The notes beneath the pieces were generated by a model. It saw only the letters and a list, made by a program, of their open reading frames with translations. It was not told the origin of the DNA and searched no databases. Below, one piece after another: positions 1 through 8,204 of a DNA stretch of 25,435 nucleotides. This stretch comes from BRH-c54 sp032251145 (GTDB taxonomy: Bacteria; Bacteroidota; Bacteroidia; Flavobacteriales_E; Vicingaceae), in assembly GCA_032251145.1 (NCBI GenBank), contig JAVVER010000037.1, forward strand, positions 1 through 25,435, written 5' to 3'. The translations under genes and the position numbers were made by a program. Every line of letters starts with the position of its first letter. Position 1 is the first letter of the stretch.

Positions 1-46
1 TCTAATTTATTAACAAACAATATGTTGAATACTTTTTAAGGGGTGA

Positions 47-343
47 CTAAATACAGTACCAAAAGATATATTTGCAGGCTTAACAGAAAACGCTAATGAG
101 TTAGCAAACATTCAGGTTTATCCAAATCCTGTAAGTAATGAGTTAACGATATCAATAGAAGATGTTAATGGAATTTATATGTTAAACATGTATCAAATTT
201 CAGGGAAGCTGATAATAGAAGAAAAACTCAATACTTCGATAAGTAATATTGATGTTTCGTCATTAGAAAATGGAATATATTTTTATGAAATTATTTCAGA
301 AAGCGGAGAAAGATTAACAGGTAAGGTTAGTGTGGTTAGGTAA
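47..343 (+). pseudogene. Orphan T9SS type A C-terminal sorting domain (5' end missing or disrupted)
   Basis: The frame ending at the TAA at 341-343 encodes about 98 residues. They contain the hallmark VYPNPVSNELTIS near the start, a GIYMLNMYQISGK strand pair, LENGIYFYEI, and a GKVSVVR end. This is the pattern of type A T9SS sorting domains, which guide secreted proteins through the outer membrane and are removed by PorU. Upstream, this frame has stops at 11-13, 26-28 and 44-46. The other two frames stop at 37-39 (frame 1) and at 3-5 and 48-50 (frame 3). No single frameshift therefore gives an open frame from the window edge, and there is no start codon before about 178. I read it as the stranded 3' end of a cargo gene, broken by an insertion or rearrangement near positions 1-55. 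The domain is clear; the cause of the break is inference. Confidence 0.65.
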
Positions 344-356
344 TAATAAATAAGTA

Positions 357-388
357 AAAGAGAGGAAATATTAATATTTCCTCTCTTT
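357..388. terminator. Perfect bidirectional hairpin terminator
   Basis: A perfect inverted repeat with 16-bp arms runs from AAAGAGAGGAAATATT (357-372) to AATATTTCCTCTCTTT (373-388). It lies between the plus-strand sorting-domain fragment (stop at 343) and the minus-strand murB, whose stop codon (387-389) overlaps it. A-rich sequence on one side and a T run on the other let it work for both convergent units. Confidence 0.85.
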
Positions 389-1394
389 ATAATACATTAA
401 CTTCTCTTTCCAGTTCAATACCAAATTTAGTGTTTACAGCATTAATAATTTCTGAAGACAAATCGTAAATTTCTTGTCCTTTAGCATTGCTATAGTTTAC
501 TAGCACTAACGCTTGTTTTTTGTGCACGCCATAATTTCCAAAAGTCTTTCCTTTGTAGCCACATTGCTCTATTAGCCAACCTGCGGCAATTTTGGTAGTT
601 CCGTTATTTTGAGGGTAATTAGGTATTTCAGGAAATGCTGTTTTTAGTTGTTCAGCTTTTTCATTGCTGACAGAAGGATTTTTAAAAAAACTTCCGGCAT
701 TACCAATTTCTTTAGGGTCGGGCAATTTACTTTGTCGGATGTTGATTACCGCTTTGCTTACGTCTTTTATGGTTGGATTGTTAATTCCCATTGCTTCCAA
801 TTCTGATTGGATAGCTCCGTAACTAGTATTGATGTTAGGTTGTTTATTTAATCTAAAAGTTACAGCAGTAATAAAATAGTTGCCTTTCTCTTTGGTTTTA
901 AAAATGCTGCTTCGGTAATCAAATTCACAATCGTTAGTAGAAAAATGAGTAATTTTTAAAGATTTTAAATGCAATGCTTCCACTTCGGTAATAAAATCTT
1001 TTACTTCCACTCCGTAAGCACCAATATTTTGCATGGGAGATGCTCCAACACTTCCAGGAATTAAAGATAGATTTTCAATTCCACAATAGTTGTTTTCAAT
1101 ACAAAAGCAAACAAACTCGTGCCATACTTCTCCCGAAGCTACTTTTAAATAGACTTCATTGTCACTTTCGTTGATAAGCTGTATGCCTTTCAGTTCATTT
1201 TTTAAGATTAGTCCATCAAAATCTTTGGTAAAAAGAATATTGCTTCCTCCGCCAAGAATATAAATAGGAGAAAGGTTGTTGGATAAAATGTTTTTTAGCT
1301 CATCAACACTAATAATAGTAGCTAGTTTTTTTGTTTTTACATCTATACCAAAAGTATTGTGGGGAAGCAATGAAATATTTTCTTGTAAAGACAT
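387..1394 (-). CDS. murB: UDP-N-acetylenolpyruvoylglucosamine reductase MurB
   Basis: MurB is a cytoplasmic FAD enzyme that reduces UDP-GlcNAc-enolpyruvate to UDP-MurNAc with NADPH, the second committed step of peptidoglycan precursor synthesis. Visible features are the FAD-binding ILGGGSNILF (about residues 47-56), LSLIPGSVGASPMQNIGAYG (about 110-130), the active-site arginine in YRSSIFK (about 158), the proton-donor serine in NAGSFFKNP (about 233) and the C-terminal glutamate region ELEREVNVL. With 335 residues and the full C-terminal domain it fits the E. coli-like type I class. I chose the ATG at 1394; the frame also allows a TTG one codon upstream. It follows ispF by 6 bases, so it is the last gene of the porU-porV-ispF-murB run. 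It ends inside the hairpin at 357-388. Confidence 0.96.
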   Translation of the reverse strand: MSLQENISLLPHNTFGIDVKTKKLATIISVDELKNILSNNLSPIYILGGGSNILFTKDFDGLILKNELKGIQLINESDNEVYLKVASGEVWHEFVCFCIENNYCGIENLSLIPGSVGASPMQNIGAYGVEVKDFITEVEALHLKSLKITHFSTNDCEFDYRSSIFKTKEKGNYFITAVTFRLNKQPNINTSYGAIQSELEAMGINNPTIKDVSKAVINIRQSKLPDPKEIGNAGSFFKNPSVSNEKAEQLKTAFPEIPNYPQNNGTTKIAAGWLIEQCGYKGKTFGNYGVHKKQALVLVNYSNAKGQEIYDLSSEIINAVNTKFGIELEREVNVL

Positions 1395-1400
1395 CAACGA

Positions 1401-1880
1401 TTATGATTTTTGAATAAGCACAACAGCATACGCAGAAACACCTTCTTCTCTGCCTTCAAAGCCTAGTTTTTCTGTAGTGGTTGCTTTTATGGATAAATCT
1501 TCATTATCAATTTCAAGAATAGGGCAAAGGGTGTTTTTAATTTCTGGGATAAAAGGGTTGATTTTAGGCCTTTGTAAAGCAATAGTAGCGTCAATGTTGC
1601 CAATAGAAAATCCTTTGTCGGTAATTAATTTTACTACCTCTTTTAAAAGAATTTTACTATCAATTCCTTTGTATTTATTATCTGTTGGAGGAAAATGAAA
1701 ACCAATATCTCTTAAATTAGCAGCACCTAAAAGAGCATCGCAAATAGTATGAATAAGTACATCAGCATCAGAATGACCAACAGTACCTTTGGTGTGAGGG
1801 ATTTTTATGCCACCAAGCCAAAAATCTTTTCCTTCTTCCAATTGATGAACATCAAAACCGAAACCAACACGTATTTTCAT
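1401..1880 (-). CDS. ispF: 2-C-methyl-D-erythritol 2,4-cyclodiphosphate synthase IspF
   Basis: IspF converts CDP-methylerythritol 2-phosphate to the cyclic diphosphate in the MEP route to isoprenoids, as a soluble trimer. The zinc ligands are visible: D10 and H12 in GFGFDVHQL and H44 in HSDADVLIHTICDALLGA. Also present are the substrate loop DIGFHFPPTDNKYKG and the C-terminal signature ATTTEKLGFEGREEG. The length of 159 residues is normal for the family, and nothing is missing. It lies 14 bases after porV and 6 before murB, so co-transcription is likely. Its presence means isoprenoids are made by the MEP rather than the mevalonate route, at least at this step. Confidence 0.97.
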   Translation of the reverse strand: MKIRVGFGFDVHQLEEGKDFWLGGIKIPHTKGTVGHSDADVLIHTICDALLGAANLRDIGFHFPPTDNKYKGIDSKILLKEVVKLITDKGFSIGNIDATIALQRPKINPFIPEIKNTLCPILEIDNEDLSIKATTTEKLGFEGREEGVSAYAVVLIQKS

Positions 1881-1894
1881 TTTACTTTAACAGA

Positions 1895-3109
1895 TTAATT
1901 AGTAGGGGTATTGTTTTGCGATTTAAAATCGTCAAAATCAAAACGTAATGAAAATCGAATAGTATTAGCAAGAGGGTTTCTAGCAACAGTAGAAAACAAG
2001 TAAGAGAAATCTATACTAAACACACTTAGTTTAAGACCGGCACCAGCAGTAAAGAATTTTCTATTTCCTTTGGTAGCGTGTTCATGAAAATAACCAAAAC
2101 GAGCAGCAAATTGTTTATTATACCAATATTCTATACCTGCAGAAATGTTTAGTTCTCTCATTTCTTCTCCAAATCCTCCAGGAGCATCATTAAAAGATTG
2201 AAAAATTCCTGTAACTACTGGTACGTCAGGGTTTTTTCCAGATTCAATTTCTTGTTCTCCAGTAGTTGGGTCAATAATAGGTCTTCCAGATTCATCTGTT
2301 GCATATTCGGGCGGAGTAGGAACTAACAATTTATTTATATCAGTTAATATAGTTATAGAATTATAGTCATCCATTACAAAAGTTAGAGATTGTCCAATTC
2401 TTAAATTAATAGGTATAAAATCTTTTATAGCATCGTCTGTATAAGAAATTTTAGCTCCTATGTTAGAGATGTTTAATCCTGCATTAAAAATAACATCTTC
2501 ACCAAATAAAACCGCATCTGGGTTGGTGTAAAATGCAGAAACATCTGCGGCAAAGGAAGTCCCTGCTTTAGTATTAGATCCAGCAACATCAATACCTCCT
2601 GTAAGATTAGAATAAATGTATCTACCTGCAATACCTGCAGAAAACCTATCGCTTAACTTTCTACTATAACCAACATCCCAAGCCCATTCATTAGGAGTAA
2701 AATCTCCTATGGGATTTCCTCTTTCATCAGTAAATTTAATATCTCCTAAAGAGAAAAACCTTAATGATGAACCAATAGCATGATCTCCATTGCCAAGTTT
2801 TTTGTAGATACTAACGTAAGATAAATTGATATCAGGAACTAAGTCTCTTAGCCAAGGGGTATAAGAAATAGAAACTCCCATTTCTTTTTCTATAAAAGCC
2901 ATTTTAGAACCATTCCAATGCATAGAGTTTGCATCAGGAGAAGAGGCAACACCTGCATCACCAAGAGCTCCATGTCTTGAATCTGGTGCAATTAATAAAA
3001 AAGGTACTGCTGTTGTAATTGTATTTAGTTGGAGAATACTTTTTTTCTCTTGTGCTTTAATTGTTGAACAAAAAGTAACAACTAAAATGCTTAAAATAAT
3101 TTGTTTCAT
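1895..3109 (-). CDS. porV: T9SS outer-membrane shuttle protein PorV (LptO)
   Basis: PorV is a FadL-type outer-membrane beta-barrel. It collects cargo emerging from the SprA/Sov translocon and delivers it to the PorU sortase. The 404-residue protein has a type I signal peptide (about 1-19, cleaved near KAQ). It then has the characteristic N-terminal block around PFLLIAPDSRHGALGDAGVA and SPDANSMHWN, followed by repeated amphipathic strands and a C-terminal strand ending in IRFSLRFDF. A long extracellular-type loop (about 270-305) carries EYATDESGRPIIDPTTGEQE. It sits 107 bases downstream of porU, a linkage known in Flavobacteriia, and has a candidate promoter of its own at 3136-3143. Assignment rests on the N-terminal pattern plus the porU neighbour. 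Confidence 0.93.
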   Translation of the reverse strand: MKQIILSILVVTFCSTIKAQEKKSILQLNTITTAVPFLLIAPDSRHGALGDAGVASSPDANSMHWNGSKMAFIEKEMGVSISYTPWLRDLVPDINLSYVSIYKKLGNGDHAIGSSLRFFSLGDIKFTDERGNPIGDFTPNEWAWDVGYSRKLSDRFSAGIAGRYIYSNLTGGIDVAGSNTKAGTSFAADVSAFYTNPDAVLFGEDVIFNAGLNISNIGAKISYTDDAIKDFIPINLRIGQSLTFVMDDYNSITILTDINKLLVPTPPEYATDESGRPIIDPTTGEQEIESGKNPDVPVVTGIFQSFNDAPGGFGEEMRELNISAGIEYWYNKQFAARFGYFHEHATKGNRKFFTAGAGLKLSVFSIDFSYLFSTVARNPLANTIRFSLRFDFDDFKSQNNTPTN

Positions 3110-3135
3110 TTATAATTTCAAAAAAAATAGGATGG

Positions 3136-3143
3136 CAAATATA
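3136..3143 (-). promoter_or_regulatory. Candidate Bacteroidota -7 promoter element for porV
   Basis: Read on the minus strand this is TATATTTG, an exact match to the Bacteroidota -7 consensus TAnnTTTG, 27 bases before the porV start. No clear -33 TTG is present at the expected spacing. It suggests that porV, ispF and murB can be transcribed without porU. Consensus match only. Confidence 0.45.
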
Positions 3144-3216
3144 CTTATATATATTGTTAGATTTATAATAATTAATTACACTAAACGAATAAAGTTTAAA
3201 GATATTGTAAAGAAAT

Positions 3217-6200
3217 TTATCTTAAGATTACTAGTTTCTGAATCTTTTCTGCAACCGACATATTTTCTGCTCTAACTCTTAGTTTATACACATAAACACC
3301 TCTTCCTATTTGGTCGCCAAAGGAATCCAAACCGTCCCATGTTATAGATGAAGAACGAAAACCTTCATTTAAAATATTTTGTTCTAATGTTTGAATTAAT
3401 TTTCCGGTAATGGTGAATATTTGTACTTGAGCATACATAGGTTTCCCGGGTTGGTTGTGTTCAAACCAAAATTCCGTGTAGGTAGTAAAAGGGTTGGGGT
3501 AATTATATACTTTATCTAATACTAAGTCTTTAGATTTAACCACAACAAATTCTATGGTAGCTTCTGATGAGTTGTTATAAACATCCCAAACTTTTAATGT
3601 TAGTTTGTGTCTTCCTTCTTCTAATTCTTTAAAAGGAAAACGTATTGTACCTTTTTGGTAGCTGTTTAAATCAGCTTCATAAAAATCATTAAGAATAAAA
3701 GGTTGATCTGTTTTATCATCTAAAATAGCAATGATGTCATGTCCGATACCATTTCCAACCATGTTTATTCCATGAATATCTTCAACAAATGCTAATAAAC
3801 TTGGGTTTTCATCGGTCATACCGCCACTAATAAAGTTATCGTCATTTATATATAATTCTAATTCAGGACCCTGATTGTCGGCAGTAATGCTATCGGCTAT
3901 TCCTCCAATGTAAAAGCCATCAAAATATCCATGTCCGTCATCTAGGTTGTTTTCTGTATAATAACTAATTTTTCCTAAACCATAAGTAAAAGAAATATCT
4001 TTTGGTACAACGAAACTAAAAGAAAAATCGCCATTAGTTACACTTACTTTACCTTTAAATAACTTACTTGTTTGCAAATTAAATTGCATGGCATTGCCTC
4101 CATCATTTTGTAGAGTGGTAATTTGTTTAGATTTATCGTAAACAGTTGGTTTAATAATACCATTAAAGTTGGTTAGTTTTTGTCCGCTTCTGTTTTGTAC
4201 AAATCCTTCAATAGTTACTTTTTGTAATGCTTTTATTGTGTCAATATTGGTAATGTTAATATTGTTCAATTTAGTAGTTACCACTTGATGGTTAGGGTAG
4301 GCTAATTTAAGGGCAGGGTCTCCTAATAGTGTAAAATTTCTGTTGTTGGTTCCTCCATTAGTAAGGTTTTTTGTTTCCGTAAATATTTCGCCTAATGTTT
4401 TGTCTGTAATGTTATTTTTAGTAAAAATAATATCAAACAATGTTTTGTTTAGGGCAAAGTTGGGGCCTGAAAATACAGTTCTAACTGTTGTAAGAAGGCC
4501 AATTCCACCATTTCTATTTAAAAGAACTAATTCTCCGGCAGAAGTTCTAGAAGGATCATCAAACCTGCTAAATTCGCAAGTAGCAGTAATGAACAACGGA
4601 AGTCCTTTTTGATTTTCCCAGCTATTTATCATTGGTACGGTAAGAATTCGTTCGTGAGCCCAACCAACTTCACCTCCATGTCCTGTATAATTAATAATTA
4701 GAGAACCATTATTTACAGCTTTATCGATTTCATTGTTTACTTCAGGATACCTATTTCCTCCTGGAGTAGCTTGTTGTTGGTAAGCATCAATTAGAATTTT
4801 GTTAACATTATAAGATTTGTATTGAGACATTATTGTATCGGCAATTTCATTAGCTTGCCTCATGTGTGTATTGCTATCTTCATCATCGCCAACAAATACA
4901 ATATCATTTCTCCAATCATCAAGTGTTGAAGGTATGTTATAGTTTAATATTTTATTTACTACATTATTGGCTTCTTGTTGAGATTTTACAGGGAGTCTTC
5001 CAATTGCTATGTCCATAACTTCTGGACCATTCCATACGCCTTCTGTTGGATCCAACATTCCGTAAAAATCATCAGACACATAAGAAGCAGTTCCTAAAGG
5101 ATTGGTTGAGTTTACCGATTGATACGTAGGAATAAAATTAGTATTATTGGGCAGTCTATTTTTGTTGTCGTAAGAACCATCTCCAAACAATAATAAATAT
5201 TTTGGTAAGTCGGAAGCAACTGTAGCCCTATTGTATAGCATACGAATAAAATCTCTAATAGCAACAATGTCTTGGCTGCCAGAGGAAAATTCATTATAAA
5301 TTTGGTGAGGGGTTACAATAATTACATTTAAACCTTCATCACCATGTAAATCTGCTATTTGCCCTGCCTGAGACAAAAAAGATGGATGACTTATAATTAT
5401 CATATCAGCTTGAGTTATTTGATGTAGATTTTGATTATCAACTTTCCCCAAAGAGCTTACCTGAGTTTCATAATTATTAGTTAAGGCAACAAATTGTCTG
5501 AGAGAATCAGTAGACACACTAAATGATGCTGTTCCTCCAGTAAGGTTAAAATTAATTTCTTTAACATTAAATGGATCACTTATATCCCAAATTTTAGAAA
5601 CTGTACCTGAATTATTAATATTAAACGTAGCTATGTTGCCAATTCCAACTGAGTTGATGTCTCTAAAAAATAATTGATTTCCACTCATACTAAGATTTCT
5701 TCTATAATTAAGTTCAATTTTATTTAACCAGCCAGTAGATAAAGAATTAGGGCGATTATAAGTTATACCTATATTAATTATATTGTTTGTAGAGAAGAAA
5801 GAGGTTGTATTTGAACCTGTTGATGCAAATGCAGTAGTGTAACTATTAATATCTACTCCATTGCAAGATATATTAAATGAATTGGAATTGGTATTTACTG
5901 TAAAAGTACTTACATTGTTAGATCGAGCAGCAACAGAAACAGCAACATGTATTGGTGAACTTAAGGTAAGGTTAGGTGCGTTAAAATTAAAATTATAATT
6001 CGTTCTTATATCGAAAATTTCTCCATACCATTCCTGCCCAGATTTTATGAGGTTAATTAAATCTTTTTCATGAATAGTATAATCATTAAAAGTTGTAACA
6101 CTTAATGAAGCACCGCTTAATGATGTTTGAGAAGTAATTCTTTTAGGAGCTTGACCTGTATTACTTGCTGTTATAAAGTAATAAGATGTATCACTAAAAA

Positions 6201-7035
6201 GGTTGCTTTTGTAATTGAATAAATTGCTAGAGGTATTGAATTCCCATGTGTTTGGAGATTGACCATAAAACAGAATAAAATCTTCTTTATTAAAAACACC
6301 ATCGCTTTCGCCAGCAACAATTATAGCATTTTGTTGTAGGTCATCTGGTCTGTAATCACTGTTTAATAATGGAAGCATTTTCCCTCCATTTCCATAAATT
6401 TTAAGGTTAGTTGGATTTATATTGTCAATATCTAATCCTAAATTTTTTAAAAAATCATAAGTTAATTTAAATACACCATCTTTTGATACACCTATTTTGT
6501 ACCAATCGCCTGTTTCTAAAACAGAATTTAAAGTTAAGCTTTTATTTTTTGTGGTTATTAATTGTTTTTCAGTAATTAATTCAAACTTATAGTTTACTAC
6601 TTTTTTATAAGTTCCACTGTTTTTGTCGTATATAATAGGAATAAAGTTATAGAAGCCATAATTCACTTTTTTTTCTACACCATTAAAAAACGTTAATTCA
6701 ATATCATTGGGTAAATAATCAAAACCGTACATGTTTTGAACTTCATCTAAAGAAACTATTTCATAATTAATACTAATTATATTTATATCAACAAGCTTTT
6801 CCTGATGTATAAGAATTCTGTCGTAATATGTAGCTAAATAATCTTTTTCGGCAATAAAATCAATATTGTTAAAAGAAGGTAACCATTTAGAATTATTTTT
6901 TTGAGCTAAAAAAGCAGTGTTATTTTGAACCGTTTCATTCCAAATAATTGATTTTTCTACAACTATATTTCCTGCAAAAAAGCTTAGGGAAAGTAATGTT
7001 AATAGAGTAATAGATAGTATTTTTTTTAAAAACAT
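3217..7035 (-). CDS. porU: T9SS C-terminal signal peptidase/sortase PorU
   Basis: PorU is a gingipain-like C25 cysteine protease at the cell surface. It removes the sorting domains of T9SS cargo and, in species with A-LPS, attaches the proteins to it. The 1272-residue protein begins with a signal peptide (about 1-22) and a long N-terminal beta-rich region. The C25 domain contains the catalytic histidine in NYTGHGGEVGWAHE (about 785) and the nucleophilic cysteine in TATCEFSRFDD (about 820). It ends with Ig-like domains and its own T9SS-type tail: YNYPNPFTTYTEFWF, FTITGKLI, then RGVYVYKLRVR. PorU is known to keep its tail because it acts as a machine component rather than free cargo. It is the first gene of the minus-strand run and diverges from the PorP-like gene. 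A weak -7-like element (TTAATTTG on the minus strand, 7078-7085) precedes it. Confidence 0.95.
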   Translation of the reverse strand: MFLKKILSITLLTLLSLSFFAGNIVVEKSIIWNETVQNNTAFLAQKNNSKWLPSFNNIDFIAEKDYLATYYDRILIHQEKLVDINIISINYEIVSLDEVQNMYGFDYLPNDIELTFFNGVEKKVNYGFYNFIPIIYDKNSGTYKKVVNYKFELITEKQLITTKNKSLTLNSVLETGDWYKIGVSKDGVFKLTYDFLKNLGLDIDNINPTNLKIYGNGGKMLPLLNSDYRPDDLQQNAIIVAGESDGVFNKEDFILFYGQSPNTWEFNTSSNLFNYKSNLFSDTSYYFITASNTGQAPKRITSQTSLSGASLSVTTFNDYTIHEKDLINLIKSGQEWYGEIFDIRTNYNFNFNAPNLTLSSPIHVAVSVAARSNNVSTFTVNTNSNSFNISCNGVDINSYTTAFASTGSNTTSFFSTNNIINIGITYNRPNSLSTGWLNKIELNYRRNLSMSGNQLFFRDINSVGIGNIATFNINNSGTVSKIWDISDPFNVKEINFNLTGGTASFSVSTDSLRQFVALTNNYETQVSSLGKVDNQNLHQITQADMIIISHPSFLSQAGQIADLHGDEGLNVIIVTPHQIYNEFSSGSQDIVAIRDFIRMLYNRATVASDLPKYLLLFGDGSYDNKNRLPNNTNFIPTYQSVNSTNPLGTASYVSDDFYGMLDPTEGVWNGPEVMDIAIGRLPVKSQQEANNVVNKILNYNIPSTLDDWRNDIVFVGDDEDSNTHMRQANEIADTIMSQYKSYNVNKILIDAYQQQATPGGNRYPEVNNEIDKAVNNGSLIINYTGHGGEVGWAHERILTVPMINSWENQKGLPLFITATCEFSRFDDPSRTSAGELVLLNRNGGIGLLTTVRTVFSGPNFALNKTLFDIIFTKNNITDKTLGEIFTETKNLTNGGTNNRNFTLLGDPALKLAYPNHQVVTTKLNNINITNIDTIKALQKVTIEGFVQNRSGQKLTNFNGIIKPTVYDKSKQITTLQNDGGNAMQFNLQTSKLFKGKVSVTNGDFSFSFVVPKDISFTYGLGKISYYTENNLDDGHGYFDGFYIGGIADSITADNQGPELELYINDDNFISGGMTDENPSLLAFVEDIHGINMVGNGIGHDIIAILDDKTDQPFILNDFYEADLNSYQKGTIRFPFKELEEGRHKLTLKVWDVYNNSSEATIEFVVVKSKDLVLDKVYNYPNPFTTYTEFWFEHNQPGKPMYAQVQIFTITGKLIQTLEQNILNEGFRSSSITWDGLDSFGDQIGRGVYVYKLRVRAENMSVAEKIQKLVILR

Positions 7036-7146
7036 TTTATTTTTTTTATAAAATTAAGACTAATAACATTAGTTTTACAAATTAATTGTTTGCTAAACGA
7101 AATTAAAAAATCTTTATTGTTTTTTTAGGTTTGTAAAAAAAATAGC

Positions 7147-7154
7147 TACATTTG
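7147..7154 (+). promoter_or_regulatory. Candidate Bacteroidota -7 promoter element for porP-gldJ
   Basis: TACATTTG matches TAnnTTTG and lies 35 bases before the PorP-like start. The nearest upstream TTTG (7130-7133) is only 13 bases away, closer than the usual spacing, so the -33 element is uncertain. The 154-base gap between porU and this gene must hold the promoters of both divergent T9SS units. Confidence 0.45.
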
Positions 7155-7189
7155 GAACTTGATTTTTAAATTATACGTTTAAAAACTAC

Positions 7190-8170
7190 ATGATAAAAGG
7201 TAACATAATATTAAAAAACAGCTTTAAATTAAGTTTAATAGCGTTGTTAACAATGGTATTCACAGGTAAATTATTTGCTCAAGATCCTGAGTTTACACAG
7301 TTTTATGCTAATCAACTTTATTTAAATCCAGCATTTGCAGGTTCGTCATACTGCCCAAAAATTTCATTAAACCATAGAAATCAATGGCCAGGCATAAGTG
7401 GATCATTTGTAACTAATAGTGCTTCTTACGATCAACATGTTGATGCATTGTCAGGTGGTATAGGTTTATTAGTGCTTAGCGATAGAGCAGGAGAGGGAAC
7501 TTTAAACACAATCAATGTTAGTGGTATTTATTCTTATGAGTTACAAGTTACCAGAAAATTTACCATGAGATTTGGTTTACAAGGAACATGGGCACAAAAA
7601 AGAGTGGATTGGGATAAACTTACCTTTGGAGATCAAATTGACCCAAGAAGAGGTTTTATATTTAATACCAACGAAGTACAAAGAGATGAACCAAGAAGTT
7701 TTGTTGATTTCTCAGCAGGTATGTTAGGGTATACTGAAAATATATTTGTTGGTTTTGCTGTTCATCATTTAACTCAGCCTAACGAGTCCGTAATTGAGGG
7801 TATTAGTCCGTTACCTAGAAAATATACTTTTCATGCTGGAGTTCAAATTCCTATAGATAGTAAAGGAGAACCAGCAACTTTATCACCAAATGTTTTAGTA
7901 CAGCTACAAGAAAATTTTTTACAAATAAATTTTGGTATGTATTATAATAAAGGACCAATTTATGGCGGGTTGTGGTACAGAAATCAAGATTCTTTTATTG
8001 CTTCTATTGGTTTTGAAGCTGGAGTACTTAAATTTGGATATAGTTATGATATTACAGTATCTAAATTAACCAATCAAACAGCAGGTTCTCATGAGTTCTC
8101 AACAGGAATGCAGTTCGATTGTAAACCTAAAAAACCTAGATTTAGAACAATAAGTTGTCCTTCTTTTTAG
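7190..8170 (+). CDS. PorP/SprF family type IX secretion membrane protein
   Basis: Members of this family are outer-membrane beta-barrels. They help T9SS export or anchor particular cargo, notably proteins with type B sorting domains such as SprB. The 326-residue protein has a signal peptide (about 1-30, ending KLFAQ). It then shows the family's opening signature DPEFTQFYANQLYLNPAFAG, followed by NHRNQWPGI, alternating beta strands with SGGIGLLVLSDRAG and YGGLWYRNQD, and a terminal GMQFDCKPKK. It is the first gene of the plus-strand unit, 34 bases before gldJ. Because T9SS organisms carry many paralogues, I do not call it the PorP of the core PorKLMN cluster. It may be the paralogue dedicated to the GldJ locus. 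Confidence 0.9.
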   Translation: MIKGNIILKNSFKLSLIALLTMVFTGKLFAQDPEFTQFYANQLYLNPAFAGSSYCPKISLNHRNQWPGISGSFVTNSASYDQHVDALSGGIGLLVLSDRAGEGTLNTINVSGIYSYELQVTRKFTMRFGLQGTWAQKRVDWDKLTFGDQIDPRRGFIFNTNEVQRDEPRSFVDFSAGMLGYTENIFVGFAVHHLTQPNESVIEGISPLPRKYTFHAGVQIPIDSKGEPATLSPNVLVQLQENFLQINFGMYYNKGPIYGGLWYRNQDSFIASIGFEAGVLKFGYSYDITVSKLTNQTAGSHEFSTGMQFDCKPKKPRFRTISCPSF

Positions 8171-8204
8171 TTAATCATAAAAATAGTTTAAAAAATAAAT
8201 AGTT

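Noticed and set aside
4343..4612. Plus-strand open frame of 89 codons inside porU
   Set aside because: It is antisense to the PorU catalytic region, has no recognisable domain, and is explained by codon composition of the real gene.
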